NCBI RefSeq assembly: GCF_029360765.1
Contig: NZ_JARKNA010000008.1
Coordinates: 62,001 to 126,000 of the forward strand
Length of the DNA: 64,000 bases
Source: Terrimonas pollutisoli
GTDB lineage: Bacteria > Bacteroidota > Bacteroidia > Chitinophagales > Chitinophagaceae
Reading direction: 5' to 3'
In this document: piece after piece, positions 35,964 through 45,900 of the stretch
Layout of the letters: every line of letters starts with the position of its first letter
How positions within the stretch are numbered: position 1 is the stretch's first letter
The notes under the pieces: generated by a model
What the model saw: only the letters and a program-made list of their open reading frames with translations
What the model was told of the DNA's origin: nothing
The model's database searches: none
Translations under genes and position numbers: made by a program

Positions 35964-36049
35964 CCCCTGTCCCCTAAAGGGGAATTTTGTTTATTGAATT
36001 AATACAATTTGATACCTCCTTTACTCCCCTTTAGGGGCTGGGGGTTTCG
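35964..36049. repeat. MITE-like palindromic element (CCCCTAAAGGGG pair)
   Basis: Two inverted copies of a C/G-rich palindrome bracket 86 bp: CCCCTAAAGGGG at 35971-35982 and CCCCTTTAGGGG at 36026-36037, each followed outward by another C- or G-run (ACCCCTGT and CTGGGGGTTTCG). Related pairs occur at 39785-39946 and 53240-53388, and a single copy at 40643-40668. The right end codes for the tail and stop of the DUF4442 gene. Confidence 0.7.
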
Positions 36050-36524
36050 CCTTAAACGACCATGTAATATAAAACTCTGCAACAATTTCACCGGCTGCAT
36101 TTTTACCCACTGATTTTGCCCTGAAGATTTTTCCTTCGCCGGTTGAAATACTTTCCTCAATTGTTCGGTGCAATGCATCTCCGTCTTCACAAATAAATGT
36201 TGTTTTGCCAACTGCTTTTTTAAAGTATTCAGACTCTACTTTTACTACCAGCATGGAGATTGACGGATTACGTTTGTATACATGCGCCATAGCCAATACA
36301 CCTGTACTCATTTCTGCCGCCATCGACAAGCAGGCAAAATAAGTGGAACGAAAAGGATTTTGTGAAAACCATTTATATGGTACTGCCACTACGCAATGTT
36401 TTTCATCCATTGCACGAACCCGGACACCGCAAAAAAAAGCACTTGGCAACCTGAATAATAAAAATATCCTGAACTTAAGAGGATGATTGATGAGTTTGAT
36501 AAAGGATGGAGTGCCGGGATTCAT
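36021..36524 (-). CDS. DUF4442 hotdog-fold protein
   Basis: The start is the ATG at 36524 (MNPGTPSFIKLINHPLKFRIFLL), 7 nt after the upstream stop; a longer frame to 36581 would overlap that gene. About 167 residues of a DUF4442 thioesterase-like fold: FFCGVRVRAMDEKHCVVAVPY, NPFRSTYFACLSMAAEMSTGVLAM and AEFYITWSF. The substrate is unknown. The last residues (AKPPAPKGE) and the stop are encoded by the palindromic repeat, so the natural C-terminus has been replaced by repeat sequence. Confidence 0.8.
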   Translation of the reverse strand: MNPGTPSFIKLINHPLKFRIFLLFRLPSAFFCGVRVRAMDEKHCVVAVPYKWFSQNPFRSTYFACLSMAAEMSTGVLAMAHVYKRNPSISMLVVKVESEYFKKAVGKTTFICEDGDALHRTIEESISTGEGKIFRAKSVGKNAAGEIVAEFYITWSFKAKPPAPKGE

Positions 36525-36531
36525 TAATTCA

Positions 36532-37029
36532 TTATTGTTCCTTATACTGTTTTGGATCCAATGCCTTGGATGACCAGTCATTTAAAAAACCGATCACCGT
36601 TTTTGTATTATAACCTTTGCCTTCCTCAAGGTAAACAGAATTTTGAGTATGTATCAGCTCTCCTTTTCCGTTTAAAATAAGAAATACAGGAAAGCCGAAG
36701 CGCTGCGGAAAAGCATATTTTGCCAACAATTTTTCATTCCTATTTTCTTTACTATAATTAAGATGATATACAACGTAATTGGCTTTAATCACGGAATCGA
36801 TCGACTTATCTGTGGTAGCAATGTCATTAAATAGTGCACACCAGATACACCAGTTACCACCGATCTGAACAAATACATTTTTACCCTCTGCTTTAGCTTG
36901 TTTTACCGCGTCAGCAATTTTTTTCTCCGCATTTTCTTCCGGCTTATACAGCTTGAAGGATTTCATGTCCTGGGAAAAGGAAACACCTGTAAAGAAAACA
37001 GCGATCCAAAGAATAATGATTTTTTTCAT
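36532..37029 (-). CDS. Periplasmic thioredoxin-fold protein
   Basis: The protein has 165 residues with a signal peptide (MKKIIILWIAVFFTGVSFSQ). A thioredoxin fold follows with the redox pair in QIGGNWCIWCALFNDIA (CIWC) and the cis-Pro segment RFGFPVFLILNGKGEL. Such proteins reduce or isomerise disulfides in the periplasm. It is co-transcribed with the DUF4442 gene by position. Confidence 0.85.
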   Translation of the reverse strand: MKKIIILWIAVFFTGVSFSQDMKSFKLYKPEENAEKKIADAVKQAKAEGKNVFVQIGGNWCIWCALFNDIATTDKSIDSVIKANYVVYHLNYSKENRNEKLLAKYAFPQRFGFPVFLILNGKGELIHTQNSVYLEEGKGYNTKTVIGFLNDWSSKALDPKQYKEQ

Positions 37030-37451
37030 ATTGTACTTAGAATATTAAAAGAATAAACATTTTTATTCGTCATTGTTCGGCGTCTGAATACAAATCTAAG
37101 CCTCTCATGTGGCAAATTAACTTCTGCGCCGATCAATGCAGGATGAACTTAATTTATTTTATCAAACGCTACAATTGTTGCTACCCGCCCCGAAAAGCCC
37201 AAGCAACCTTGGCAAAAAAGAGAAAAGACCTCCATCGTCCTGAAAATTTGGCCGGTTACCGCCGCCACCCGGCCGTCATTAAAATCATCCGGGTTTTGAT
37301 CTTGCGGATCGTCAGTCACCCTGATACGCATAAACAGCTAATTTTAGTATTTAAATGTAATAAGTTCATTTGATATACGAATCGCCATCACAATTACTTA
37401 TTTTTTTGACAAGACCCACCATTTTCAAATAAGTTTCGTCACTTTTGATAA
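37030..37451. other. Intergenic gap, no gene supported
   Basis: This 422-bp stretch lies between divergent genes. Open frames exist on both strands (for example 37107-37373) but show no start context, no family resemblance and odd composition. I see no RNA gene or clear promoter. Confidence 0.5.
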
Positions 37452-37466
37452 ATGAGATATTACCGG

Positions 37467-38336
37467 ATGGAAAAGGTTTTCTTGTATCTATTCCTGCTTG
37501 TATCAGGTACTGTTACCTATGCACAAAGTGTGCAGGGTAAGTTACAATTCACAGAAGGGCAAAAGCTGACGATTCAAATAGATTTAAAAACTGTCGTTAC
37601 CCAACAAGCGATGGGTAAAGCCATCGATTTCTCTAGTGAAGGCTCCGCTGTACATTCATATAAAGTTTCAGCTGCCAGTGACAACAGCACTACTCTGCTT
37701 CATGAAAATGAAAAATTGAATTTTGATTTTGAAGGTATGGGTCAGAAGCATTCTTTCAATTCAGAAAACCCGGATGATACAGCCAGCCAGTTTGGCGAGT
37801 ATGTAAAAAATATCCTGGGCAAAAAATATGAATTAACCATTGATGGAACTGGTATAGTACTACAGGCAAAACCTGTAAAAATAGAAGTTGTTAACCCCGA
37901 TGAAAAAACTACCATGGTAGCAGGTATGATTAAGGATATTACCGCCATGACTTATCCCCCACGAAAAGGTGATCCCAGTTTTTTTAAAGTTTTACCAGCA
38001 AAAGAAATAAGCCGCGGTGAGTCATGGACCGATTCGATAAAAACTGAAACCGGCAATTTAAAAACGACTTATACATTGTCTGATATTACCGACTCCACCA
38101 TTGTTGTAACATTCACCAGCACGGGGTCAAGCACATCCAAAACAATGATGATGGGTAGAGAAGCTGTTACCACCATGAATAACAACAGCTCCGGGAACAT
38201 CGTTATAGAAGGAGCAACAGGAATTCTCATCCGCAAGACAATCACTACCGAATCAAACGGTACAATGGAAGCAATGGGTGGAACCATGCCTGTGACATCC
38301 AGAAGCTCCATCACTATTCAAGTAAAATCCGAGTAG
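37467..38336 (+). CDS. DUF6263 family secreted protein
   Basis: The start was taken at the ATG at 37467 (MEKVFLYLFLLVSGTVTYAQ), which opens a clean signal peptide; an in-frame ATG lies at 37452. About 289 residues of beta-rich sequence with KLQFTEGQKLTIQIDLKT, KYELTIDGTGIVLQ, DITAMTYPPRKGDPSFFKVLPAKEISRGESW and ATGILIRKTI. This is the DUF6263 pattern seen across Chitinophagaceae, function unknown. The stop shares one base with the start of a small membrane-protein gene. Confidence 0.75.
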   Translation: MEKVFLYLFLLVSGTVTYAQSVQGKLQFTEGQKLTIQIDLKTVVTQQAMGKAIDFSSEGSAVHSYKVSAASDNSTTLLHENEKLNFDFEGMGQKHSFNSENPDDTASQFGEYVKNILGKKYELTIDGTGIVLQAKPVKIEVVNPDEKTTMVAGMIKDITAMTYPPRKGDPSFFKVLPAKEISRGESWTDSIKTETGNLKTTYTLSDITDSTIVVTFTSTGSSTSKTMMMGREAVTTMNNNSSGNIVIEGATGILIRKTITTESNGTMEAMGGTMPVTSRSSITIQVKSE

Positions 38337-38497
38337 TGGATATTTCCATCATACTTATAATCGTTGTACTGGGCGTTTACCTTGTATGGAAACTAATGGG
38401 CAGTGGGCCAAAGAAGAAGCCACGAGATCGGCGGTTTAATATTCGCAAACATCGTCAAAGCAGAAAGCAGGATGACGAGGACGATCTTATTCCTTAA
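38336..38497 (+). CDS. Small single-pass membrane protein (53 aa)
   Basis: A GTG at 38336 shares its first base with the TAG stop of the upstream gene (TAGTG), suggesting coupled translation. The 53-residue product has one hydrophobic helix (ISIILIIVVLGVYLVWKLM) and then a strongly charged tail (KKKPRDRRFNIRKHRQ, then QDDEDDLIP). Predicted topology is N-out with a cytosolic charged tail. I do not recognise the family. Confidence 0.6.
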   Translation: MDISIILIIVVLGVYLVWKLMGSGPKKKPRDRRFNIRKHRQSRKQDDEDDLIP

Positions 38498-38551
38498 ATT
38501 TTCTTTAACACGGAAAATAATTTGCTATCGATAAATTCTATGTGAGGCTTT

Positions 38552-39760
38552 TTATTCAGCGATAAGTTGGTTACGTAACAGGTCGGCAAACTCATCTCTT
38601 TTCCTGATCAATGAAGCTTTTCCATCTTTCACCAACACTTCAGCAGGTTTATATCTTGAATTAAAATTAGAAGACATTTCAAAGCCATAAGCACCGGCAT
38701 TATAAAAAACCAGATAATCGCCTTCCCTTACTTCATGCAATTGCCTGTCCCAGGCAAAAGTGTCGGTTTCGCAAATATTACCAACAACGGAATATTTTCT
38801 TTCTGAACCAGATGGATTGCTGATATTTTCAATGCGATGATAGGAGTCGTAAAACATCGGCCTTATCAAATGATTAAAACCGCTGTTGATACTTACAAAT
38901 GTAGTAGCCGCGGTTTCTTTCAATACGTTGACCTGCGCCACGAAATAGCCACATTCACTTACTAAAAACTTACCGGGCTCAAACCATATTTGCAGATTTT
39001 TTGCCTGTGGATGACTATCGAAGTCTTCTTTTACTTTTTGTGCCAGCAGTTCAATGTCCGTTTCCGCATCACCTGATTTATAAGGCACTTTAAAACCTCC
39101 GCCCAAATCAATTGATCGCAGCTCTTTAAAATGCGGAATAATGTCAAACAACACTTCGATGCCTTTCACAAAAACGTCCACATCCTTTATTTCACTTCCG
39201 GTGTGAATATGCAGGTTATTGATATAAATGTTTTGTTGTTGAATGATCTCAAGCAATTGATCCAACTGTTCTACCGGGATGCCAAATTTGCTTTTATCAT
39301 GACCGGTTGAGATTTTTAAATTACCTCCGGCCATGATATTGGGACGCAAGCGAATGCCCACCGGGTAACTGTGCCCATAGGCTTTACCAAATTTTTCAAG
39401 GTTGGATAAGCTATCGATATTAATATTTACGCCCAACTCTTTAGCCTCTGCGATTTCATCAAATCCAATTCCATTGGAGGTGTATAAAACATTCCTTGGA
39501 GCAAAGCCTGCGTGCAGCGCTAACTTCACCTCATTTACCGAACTGCAATCAATACTGGCGCCGAGTGAACGAATATGTTTAAGAACACTAATATTGGTTA
39601 GTGCCTTACAGGCATAAAAAAATACAGTATTACTGCTGTTAAACGCATCGGTCAGCTTTTTATATTGAGCTGAAATCTTTTCAGCATGGTAAACATAAAC
39701 CGGCGTTCCAAAATCCCGGGCAATTTGTATTAACTCTTTCGGTGTTAGTTGTTCGGACAT
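38552..39760 (-). CDS. lysA: Diaminopimelate decarboxylase
   Basis: The start is the ATG at 39760 (MSEQLTPKELIQIARDFGTPVYVYHAEKI); a frame open to 39808 runs into a repeat element and is rejected. About 402 residues. The PLP Lys is in VFFYACKALTNISVL, the glycine-rich phosphate site in SIDLGGGFKVPYKSG, and FEPGKFLVSECGYFVAQV and ICETDTFAWDRQ complete the alanine-racemase-like fold. It makes lysine from meso-diaminopimelate. A TATCTTCG element 7 nt upstream is a likely promoter. Confidence 0.92.
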   Translation of the reverse strand: MSEQLTPKELIQIARDFGTPVYVYHAEKISAQYKKLTDAFNSSNTVFFYACKALTNISVLKHIRSLGASIDCSSVNEVKLALHAGFAPRNVLYTSNGIGFDEIAEAKELGVNINIDSLSNLEKFGKAYGHSYPVGIRLRPNIMAGGNLKISTGHDKSKFGIPVEQLDQLLEIIQQQNIYINNLHIHTGSEIKDVDVFVKGIEVLFDIIPHFKELRSIDLGGGFKVPYKSGDAETDIELLAQKVKEDFDSHPQAKNLQIWFEPGKFLVSECGYFVAQVNVLKETAATTFVSINSGFNHLIRPMFYDSYHRIENISNPSGSERKYSVVGNICETDTFAWDRQLHEVREGDYLVFYNAGAYGFEMSSNFNSRYKPAEVLVKDGKASLIRKRDEFADLLRNQLIAE

Positions 39761-39766
39761 AGTTGG

Positions 39767-39774
39767 CGAAGATA
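39767..39774 (-). promoter_or_regulatory. -7-like promoter element for lysA
   Basis: The minus strand reads TATCTTCG (one mismatch to TAnnTTTG) with its last base 6 nt before the lysA ATG. Confidence 0.45.
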
Positions 39775-39784
39775 CGGTTCGGTA

Positions 39785-39946
39785 AAGCCCCTTCCAAAGG
39801 GAGGCCACCTAAACACAATTCAGGTTTTTGAAATTTTTTATTATTGGTCTTGCTACAAGATAGTTTGCTTGTTGTGCTGGGTATTCGATTATCGGGGCTG
39901 TGTGTTGCAAGTCCTCCCGATATGTCGGGAGAATTTAGGGGGGCTT
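39785..39946. repeat. Second MITE-like inverted element
   Basis: The left end AAGCCCCTTCCAAAGGGAGG (39785-39804) is loosely inverted by the right end near 39932-39946 (AATTTAGGGGGGCTTAT). An internal perfect stem, CTCCCGA/TCGGGAG, lies at 39914-39931. The element fills the lysA-scpB gap, and its right edge provides the TAA stop of scpB (39945-39947). Confidence 0.55.
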
Positions 39947-40640
39947 ATTCCTGGTTCTCCGATTTATCGACCAATTCACCGTCCTCTGTTACGGAAAGCA
40001 TTACCACCTCCTCGCCACCTTCTCCTTCTGAAGTTTTTGTTTCTTCATCGGTAATTTCAGCATCCTTTATAACAGTGGGCTCCACTATTTGATCGGCCAA
40101 CACCTCTTTGATCTTTGGCAGATCGTCTGCTGAATTAATACCAAAATAATCCATGAAGTTCTTCGACGTAGAATATACTAATGGATGGCCGGGCAATTTT
40201 TCATTTCGGCCACTAATGATGATCAGCTCTTTTTCCAATAACTTCTGAACAGCATAGTCGGAGCTTACACCACGGATAGCCTCTATTTCACCCTTTGTTA
40301 CCGGTTGCTTATAGGCAATGATCGACAAAGTTTCCAATGCTGCAGACGATAACCGTTTTAAAAACTTTTCACCATTCAGCTGCGCGATGGTTTTATGATA
40401 GTCTTTTTTTGTCAGGAATTGCCATCCACCACCGCTTTGGCGCATTTCGAAAGGATAAAACTCCGAACTATATTTTTCTGTGATTCCGTCTACGGCAGCT
40501 TCCACCTGGTCCAATGAAATTTTATCTTCCATAAAACCAAAAGCATTATTCAAAAGCTCTGTTACTTCCAGGCTGGTCAACGGCTTATCGCTGGCAAAGA
40601 TCAATGCTTCAATATGCGGTATCAGATTTGTTATTTCCAT
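39945..40640 (-). CDS. scpB: Segregation and condensation protein B
   Basis: The protein has 231 residues. Two winged-helix domains are seen: ALIFASDKPLTSLEVTELLN and LETLSIIAYKQPVTKGEIEAIRGVSSDYAVQKLLEKELI, then GHPLVYSTSKNFMDYFGI. The C-terminus is an acidic tail common in Bacteroidota ScpB. It binds SMC-ScpA in chromosome segregation. Its partner scpA is not in the window. Confidence 0.92.
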   Translation of the reverse strand: MEITNLIPHIEALIFASDKPLTSLEVTELLNNAFGFMEDKISLDQVEAAVDGITEKYSSEFYPFEMRQSGGGWQFLTKKDYHKTIAQLNGEKFLKRLSSAALETLSIIAYKQPVTKGEIEAIRGVSSDYAVQKLLEKELIIISGRNEKLPGHPLVYSTSKNFMDYFGINSADDLPKIKEVLADQIVEPTVIKDAEITDEETKTSEGEGGEEVVMLSVTEDGELVDKSENQE

Positions 40641-40642
40641 AA

Positions 40643-40668
40643 AACCCCAAACCCCTAAAGGGGCTTTT
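40643..40668. repeat. Single CCCCTAAAGGGG repeat upstream of scpB
   Basis: ACCCCAAACCCCTAAAGGGG-type sequence with the palindrome at 40652-40663, starting 3 nt before the scpB start codon in the leader region. The remaining gap up to 40852 has no gene. Confidence 0.65.
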
Positions 40669-40852
40669 AGAACTTCACTATGTTTGAAAAATCCAGTTCA
40701 ATAGTAGTAAAGTGATTATTAAAATTTATTAAAGCGCTCAATAATAATACCAAGGGTCGAAAATACACTTACGGCGTTGCAGATGAAAACCCAGTTATCA
40801 ACATTTCAATTCGATAAAACAACAATTGGGTAAAACATTCACGACCTAAGTT

Positions 40853-40868
40853 CTCCGCCGCGGCGGAG
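40853..40868. repeat. Perfect 16-bp GC palindrome after atpG
   Basis: CTCCGCCGCGGCGGAG is a perfect palindrome 12 nt past the atpG stop on the minus strand. It can form a tight hairpin and may act in termination or mRNA protection, though no T-run follows. Confidence 0.6.
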
Positions 40869-40879
40869 GACAGGAGGCT

Positions 40880-41761
40880 TTATCCCTGGAGTGCCGCCGC
40901 GCCACTTACAATTTCTGTGAGCTCTGTCGTAATGGCTGCCTGCCTTGCCCTATTATAAGAAATCTTGAGAGTCCGCAACATTTCATTGGCATTTTCGCTG
41001 GCCTTATCCATTGCCGTCATACGGGCACCATGTTCAGATGCATTGGAATCAAGAACGGCTTTGTATAATTGCGTATTAAGAATCTTCGGCATCAACTCAG
41101 CCAACAGCTCTTCCTTTGAAGGATCATAAATGAAATCAGCTTTCTTATCTCCTTCTTTTTTCTGCACTTTAGGTATTGGCAGAAACCGCTCCACCTCAAA
41201 TCGCTGCGTGGCGGCATTTTTAAACTGGCTATAAACAATTTCTACTACATCATATTTTCCTTCTTCAAAAGCCTTCATGGCTGACCGCGATGCTTTTTGA
41301 ACATTTTCAAAAGTGAGGTGGAGAAAAATATCCTTATGTGTCGCGTCGGTTTTAAAGTTGTTCTTGGTGAAATGCTCGTAGCCTTTTTTACCAATGTTCC
41401 AGATAGTGACATTACCTTTTTGAAACTGGTTGGAATACTTTTCAGTAATGGTTGCTTTTGTCAGCTTGATCAGGTTGGCATTAAAAGCACCGGCTAAGCC
41501 GCGGTCACTGGTAATAACAATCAGCAGCACTCTTTCGACCGGTCGTTCTGTTGCCAGCTTCATTCCTACTTCACCTTCGCTATTGCTGACGATGTTGCTT
41601 AATAATTCCTGCAGTTTCTGTGCATAAGGCCGCATTTGAATGATAGCATCCTGTGCCCGGCGCAATTTAGCGGCACTTACCATTTTCATGGCTTTGGTGA
41701 TTTGCTGCGTACTTTGAACTGATTTGATGCGGTTACGAACCTCTTTTAACTGACCGGCCAT
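40880..41761 (-). CDS. atpG: ATP synthase gamma subunit
   Basis: The protein has 293 residues with both conserved coiled-coil ends: MAGQLKEVRNRIKSVQSTQQITKAMKMVSAAKLRRAQ at the start and ASEHGARMTAMDKASENANEMLRTLKISYNRARQAAITTELTEIVSGAAAL at the end. The central domain contains ITSDRGLAGAFNANLIK. Gamma is the rotor shaft of the F1 motor at the inner membrane. The usual neighbour atpA is not upstream; instead a short leader with its own promoter and a hypothetical lipoprotein gene are found. Confidence 0.95.
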   Translation of the reverse strand: MAGQLKEVRNRIKSVQSTQQITKAMKMVSAAKLRRAQDAIIQMRPYAQKLQELLSNIVSNSEGEVGMKLATERPVERVLLIVITSDRGLAGAFNANLIKLTKATITEKYSNQFQKGNVTIWNIGKKGYEHFTKNNFKTDATHKDIFLHLTFENVQKASRSAMKAFEEGKYDVVEIVYSQFKNAATQRFEVERFLPIPKVQKKEGDKKADFIYDPSKEELLAELMPKILNTQLYKAVLDSNASEHGARMTAMDKASENANEMLRTLKISYNRARQAAITTELTEIVSGAAALQG

Positions 41762-41786
41762 TCTATGTATTTTGAAATTTTACGGC

Positions 41787-41816
41787 CCTGCCTACCGGCG
41801 GGCAGGCGCAAAGGTA
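41787..41816 (-). promoter_or_regulatory. atpG promoter element and leader hairpin
   Basis: On the minus strand TACCTTTG (41816-41809) matches TAnnTTTG. Immediately downstream, within the 47-nt leader, CCTGCC/GGCAGG arms (41787-41806) form a GC-rich hairpin. A dedicated promoter fits an atpG separated from the rest of the ATP synthase operon. Confidence 0.55.
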
Positions 41817-41886
41817 TGGGCTGATTACTGATTTTCCATATTCCAACTGAAAATCCGGACACCTGTGGATAAAGCCTGAAAACAAA

Positions 41887-42627
41887 CTATTTGCCTTCTA
41901 AATTGACGCTGTCTTTCAGTTCAAAAACCCTTTTCACCACGTAAGTCAGGGTAAAACGGCCACCTGCCGACTTCGTTTCTTTCAACGGCCACCCCTCTTC
42001 TTTATAAAATTCCAGGTAAACAGGCCCGTTTCTCAAATTTTTCAAAGCAGCCCGGCTAATGGTGACCAAACCGTTGCGAACCGTGTCCACCCGGTCAATT
42101 CCCCGGCCATAAAAAGTAGTATCGGTAACTATTGTTCGCACAAAATCGAGTGTGTCAAGACCCGCCAATTCAAAATTGAGGTCTTTCCGGGTTATTATTT
42201 TTGGAAGCTCCGTCTTCAATGAGATGACTGGAAACTCAAATCTCTCTTTGTATTGCCGGCCTTCCATATCAGTATATAATATCTCGTGGGGCCCGGCAAA
42301 ATCCTGCACCGGGATATTAAGCTCGTAATAAACGCCATTCATTTTTGAGCTGTCAGGCTCGATCTGGTAACCATCCAGGGTGACATTGGCCGGCGGTACT
42401 AAGCTCACCGGTATGCCTTCATTGCTGCCGGGGCGATATTGCAAATTCAGCGTAATCATGCCCGACTCTTCATCACCCCAAATTTTGTAATCAAAATAAA
42501 GGGATTTAGGATTGGGAATCTTGTCGACAGGCATCTTTCCATTATTATTGCAGGCCGCAATACAAACAAGTAAAGGCAGAAATCCTATCAAACCGCGGTC
42601 TATCCCAAAAATCTTCCGATTATTCAT
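41887..42627 (-). CDS. Hypothetical lipoprotein
   Basis: The protein has 246 residues with a lipoprotein signal (LLVCIAACNNNGK, lipobox IAAC). It is beta-rich throughout (MITLNLQYRPGSNEGIPVSLV, GPHEILYTDMEGRQYKERFEFPVI, FTLTYVVKRVFELKD), with repeated Asp/Thr-rich turns. I recognise no family. It is divergent from secA and upstream of atpG with 125 nt between. Confidence 0.7.
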   Translation of the reverse strand: MNNRKIFGIDRGLIGFLPLLVCIAACNNNGKMPVDKIPNPKSLYFDYKIWGDEESGMITLNLQYRPGSNEGIPVSLVPPANVTLDGYQIEPDSSKMNGVYYELNIPVQDFAGPHEILYTDMEGRQYKERFEFPVISLKTELPKIITRKDLNFELAGLDTLDFVRTIVTDTTFYGRGIDRVDTVRNGLVTISRAALKNLRNGPVYLEFYKEEGWPLKETKSAGGRFTLTYVVKRVFELKDSVNLEGK

Positions 42628-42803
42628 TATAGTTTCTTGTAATGGCTCGTTAAAACCTGGTTTTATATCCCATTGGCTTATTTATCGTTCAAATCCCGTA
42701 GCCACAAAAAGGCACTGCAAAATAAGTACTTATGAAAAATATCAGCCCGGAGTTTCCACGACCGGCAAAGTCATTTCCCTTATCATCCCTCCTTCATTTC
42801 CAT

Positions 42804-42831
42804 TATCTTTGCTCCCCTCCGAACATCGGAG
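42804..42831 (+). promoter_or_regulatory. secA promoter element and leader hairpin
   Basis: TATCTTTG (42804-42811) is a perfect TAnnTTTG match. Just after it CTCCGA-ACA-TCGGAG (42817-42831) forms a 6-bp hairpin that would lie at the very 5' end of the secA transcript. The leader to the ATG is about 115 nt. No other feature is visible in the 306-bp divergent gap. Confidence 0.5.
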
Positions 42832-42933
42832 CAGGCTCTGTCAAATTGGCTTATAGAAAATAATAGCATTCTTTTTGACCGGGTAATATTTCTCAAATAG
42901 TTGAATTTCTACAATACTCAATAACACATCAAT

Positions 42934-45900
42934 ATGATTGGTTTTCTCTCAAAGCTGTTTGGTGGTAACAAATCAGATAAGGACGTAAAAAAAATTCTTC
43001 CTGTTGTTCAAAAAATCAACCAGCATTTTGCAGGCTTCGCTACATTAAGCAACGACCAGCTTCGACATAAAACGCAGGAGTTTCGCCAGCGTATACAATC
43101 ACATTTATCATCCATCGATGAAACTATTGCATCAAAAAATAAGCAAGCTGAAGAACTTCCTTTTAGTGACTTACTGGGAAAGGATGCTATTTACCAGGAA
43201 GTAGATAAATTAAAAAAAGACCGGGATAAAAAGATTGAAGAAGCGCTGGAAGAAATTCTTCCCGAAGCCTTTGCCGTTGTCAAGGAAACAGCCCGCCGCT
43301 TTAAAGAGAGCACCGAAGTAATTGCAACAGCTACACAATTGGACCGCGACCTGAGTGTAAAAAAAGATTATATCACTATCGATGGCGACAAAGCTATTTA
43401 TAAAAATACCTGGACCGCTGGTGGTGGACAGGTTACCTGGAACATGTTGCACTACGATGTGCAATTGATTGGTGGCGCAGTATTGCATTCCGGAAAAATT
43501 GCAGAGATGGCCACCGGTGAGGGTAAAACCCTTGTATCTACTTTGCCTGCTTATCTGAATGCATTGCCCGGAGAAGGAGTTCATATCGTTACAGTGAATG
43601 ACTACCTGGCCCGTCGTGACCAGGAATGGAATGGCCCTATCTTCGAATGGCTGGGGTTAAAGGTCGACTGTATTGATAAACACCAACCCAACACTGAAGA
43701 AAGAAGACAAGCCTATCTCGCTGACATTACCTATGGCACCAACAACGAATTTGGTTTTGACTATTTGCGTGATAATATGGTGCATACACCGGAAGAAATG
43801 GTGCAACGCAAACACCATTTTGCCATGGTGGATGAGGTGGACTCGGTGTTGATTGACGACGCCAGGACGCCATTGATCATTTCAGGTCCTGTAGCCCGCG
43901 GTGAGGACCAGCAATATCATGTTCACAAACCAAGAATTCAACAAATAGTTCAGGAGCAGGAACGTATTGTTCGTAATGCTTTGAATGAAGCCAAAAAGTT
44001 GATCGAAAAAGGAGAAGATGATCCTAAAACGGGAGGTCTTCATTTATTCAGGGCATTTCGTGGTTTACCTAAATATGGCCCGTTGATTAAATATCTCAGC
44101 GAGCCCGGTAATAAAGTAAAACTGCAAAAGGCAGAAAATTATTACCTCCAGGACCAGATGCGTAATATGCATATCGTAGATGCAGAACTACTTTTCCATA
44201 TCGATGAAAAAAATAATTCAGTTGACCTGACCGATAAAGGATTAAACCTAATCACTAAAACAGGAGAAGATCCTGAGTTTTTCGTTTTACCTGATATTGG
44301 GGTAAAACTGGCGGAAGTAGAAAAGAGTGAAGCCGCGGCTGAAGAAAAATTACAACAGAAAGAATCTTTGTTGAATGATTACGCTCAAAAAGCAGATCGT
44401 ATTCACACCGTTCAGCAATTGCTGAAAGCTTATACTTTATTTGAAAAAGATGTTGAATACGTCATCATTGATGGGGCTATCAAAATTGTTGACGAACAAA
44501 CAGGCCGTATCATGGAAGGCCGTCGTTATAGTGACGGCTTGCACCAGGCACTGGAAGCAAAAGAGAACGTAAAGATCGAAGCAGCTACGCAAACCTATGC
44601 TACCATCACTTTACAGAACTATTTCAGGATGTACCACAAGCTGGCCGGTATGACCGGTACAGCTGAAACCGAAGCGGCTGAATTGTGGAGTATTTACAAA
44701 CTGGATGTTGTCAGCATTCCCACCAATCTTAAAATGATTCGGGATGACAAGCAGGATCTTGTTTATAAAACCAAACGGGAAAAATATAAAGCTGTTATCG
44801 ACGAAATTGAAAACCTGCGCAATGGCGGTCGTCCCGTGCTGGTTGGTACTACTTCCGTTGAGATCAGTGAGCTGCTTAGCCGGATGCTGCAACAGAAAAA
44901 GATTCCGCATAATGTATTGAATGCAAAACAACACCTGAAAGAAGCACAGGTGGTGGCTGAAGCAGGTTTCGCCGGAGCAGTGACGATCGCTACCAACATG
45001 GCCGGTCGTGGTACTGATATCAAACTCGGGCCGGGTGTGAAAGAAGCAGGGGGGTTAGCCATTATTGGTACGGAAAGACATGAAAGCCGCCGTGTAGACA
45101 GGCAGCTGCGTGGTCGTGCAGGGCGCCAGGGCGACCCAGGTAGTTCACAATTTTATGTATCACTGGAAGATGATCTGATGCGGATGTTCGGTAGCGAACG
45201 TATCGCTTCTATGATGGACAAGCTTGGTTATAAGGAAGGCGATGTGATCCAGCACAGCATGATCAGTAACAGCATTCAACGGGCACAGAAGAAAGTGGAG
45301 GAAAACAACTTCGGCATCCGGAAGCGTTTGCTGGAATATGATGATGTAATGAACAAACAACGGAATGTGATCTATGGCAAACGCCAGCATGCCTTGTTTG
45401 GCGAACGTTTAGCACTCGATATTGATAATGCCTTTTCAGTAGTTGCCGAAGGTTTGATCAGTGGCTTCCGGGAACAGGAAGATTTTGAAGGCTTCAAAAT
45501 GGCCTGTATCGTCAACTTCGGATTGGATACAAAGATCACAGAAGATGAATTCAAAAAAGGCGACCTGAATACAATCATTGATCAATTGTACACTGAAGCC
45601 ACAGATAATTATACCAAACACAAGGATGCGCTGAAACATCAGGCTATTCCTGTTTTCAAAAATATCCGGCTTACACAGGGAAGTCATATAGAAAACGTAG
45701 TGGTTCCTTTCTCTGATGGCCGCAAAGGTTTGAATGTGCTGGCCTCACTTGATAAAACACTTAGCACAAACGGAGAAGAGTTGGCTGGCTCTTTGGAAAA
45801 AACCATCACCCTGACTGTTATTGATGAGGCCTGGAAAGAACACCTGCGGGCTATGGATGATTTGAAGCAAAGTGTACAGACTGCTTATTTGGAGCAAAAA

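Noticed and set aside
37107..37373. 88-codon frame in the thioredoxin-DUF6263 gap
   Set aside because: No signal, motif or start context; a competing frame exists on the other strand, and neither looks like a protein.
40853..40868. Palindrome after atpG as an origin or dif-like site
   Set aside because: No DnaA boxes or XerCD-like arms; it is a simple GC hairpin.
43210..45687. Several long antisense frames within secA
   Set aside because: They mirror the codon structure of a long, certain gene and have no recognisable domains.
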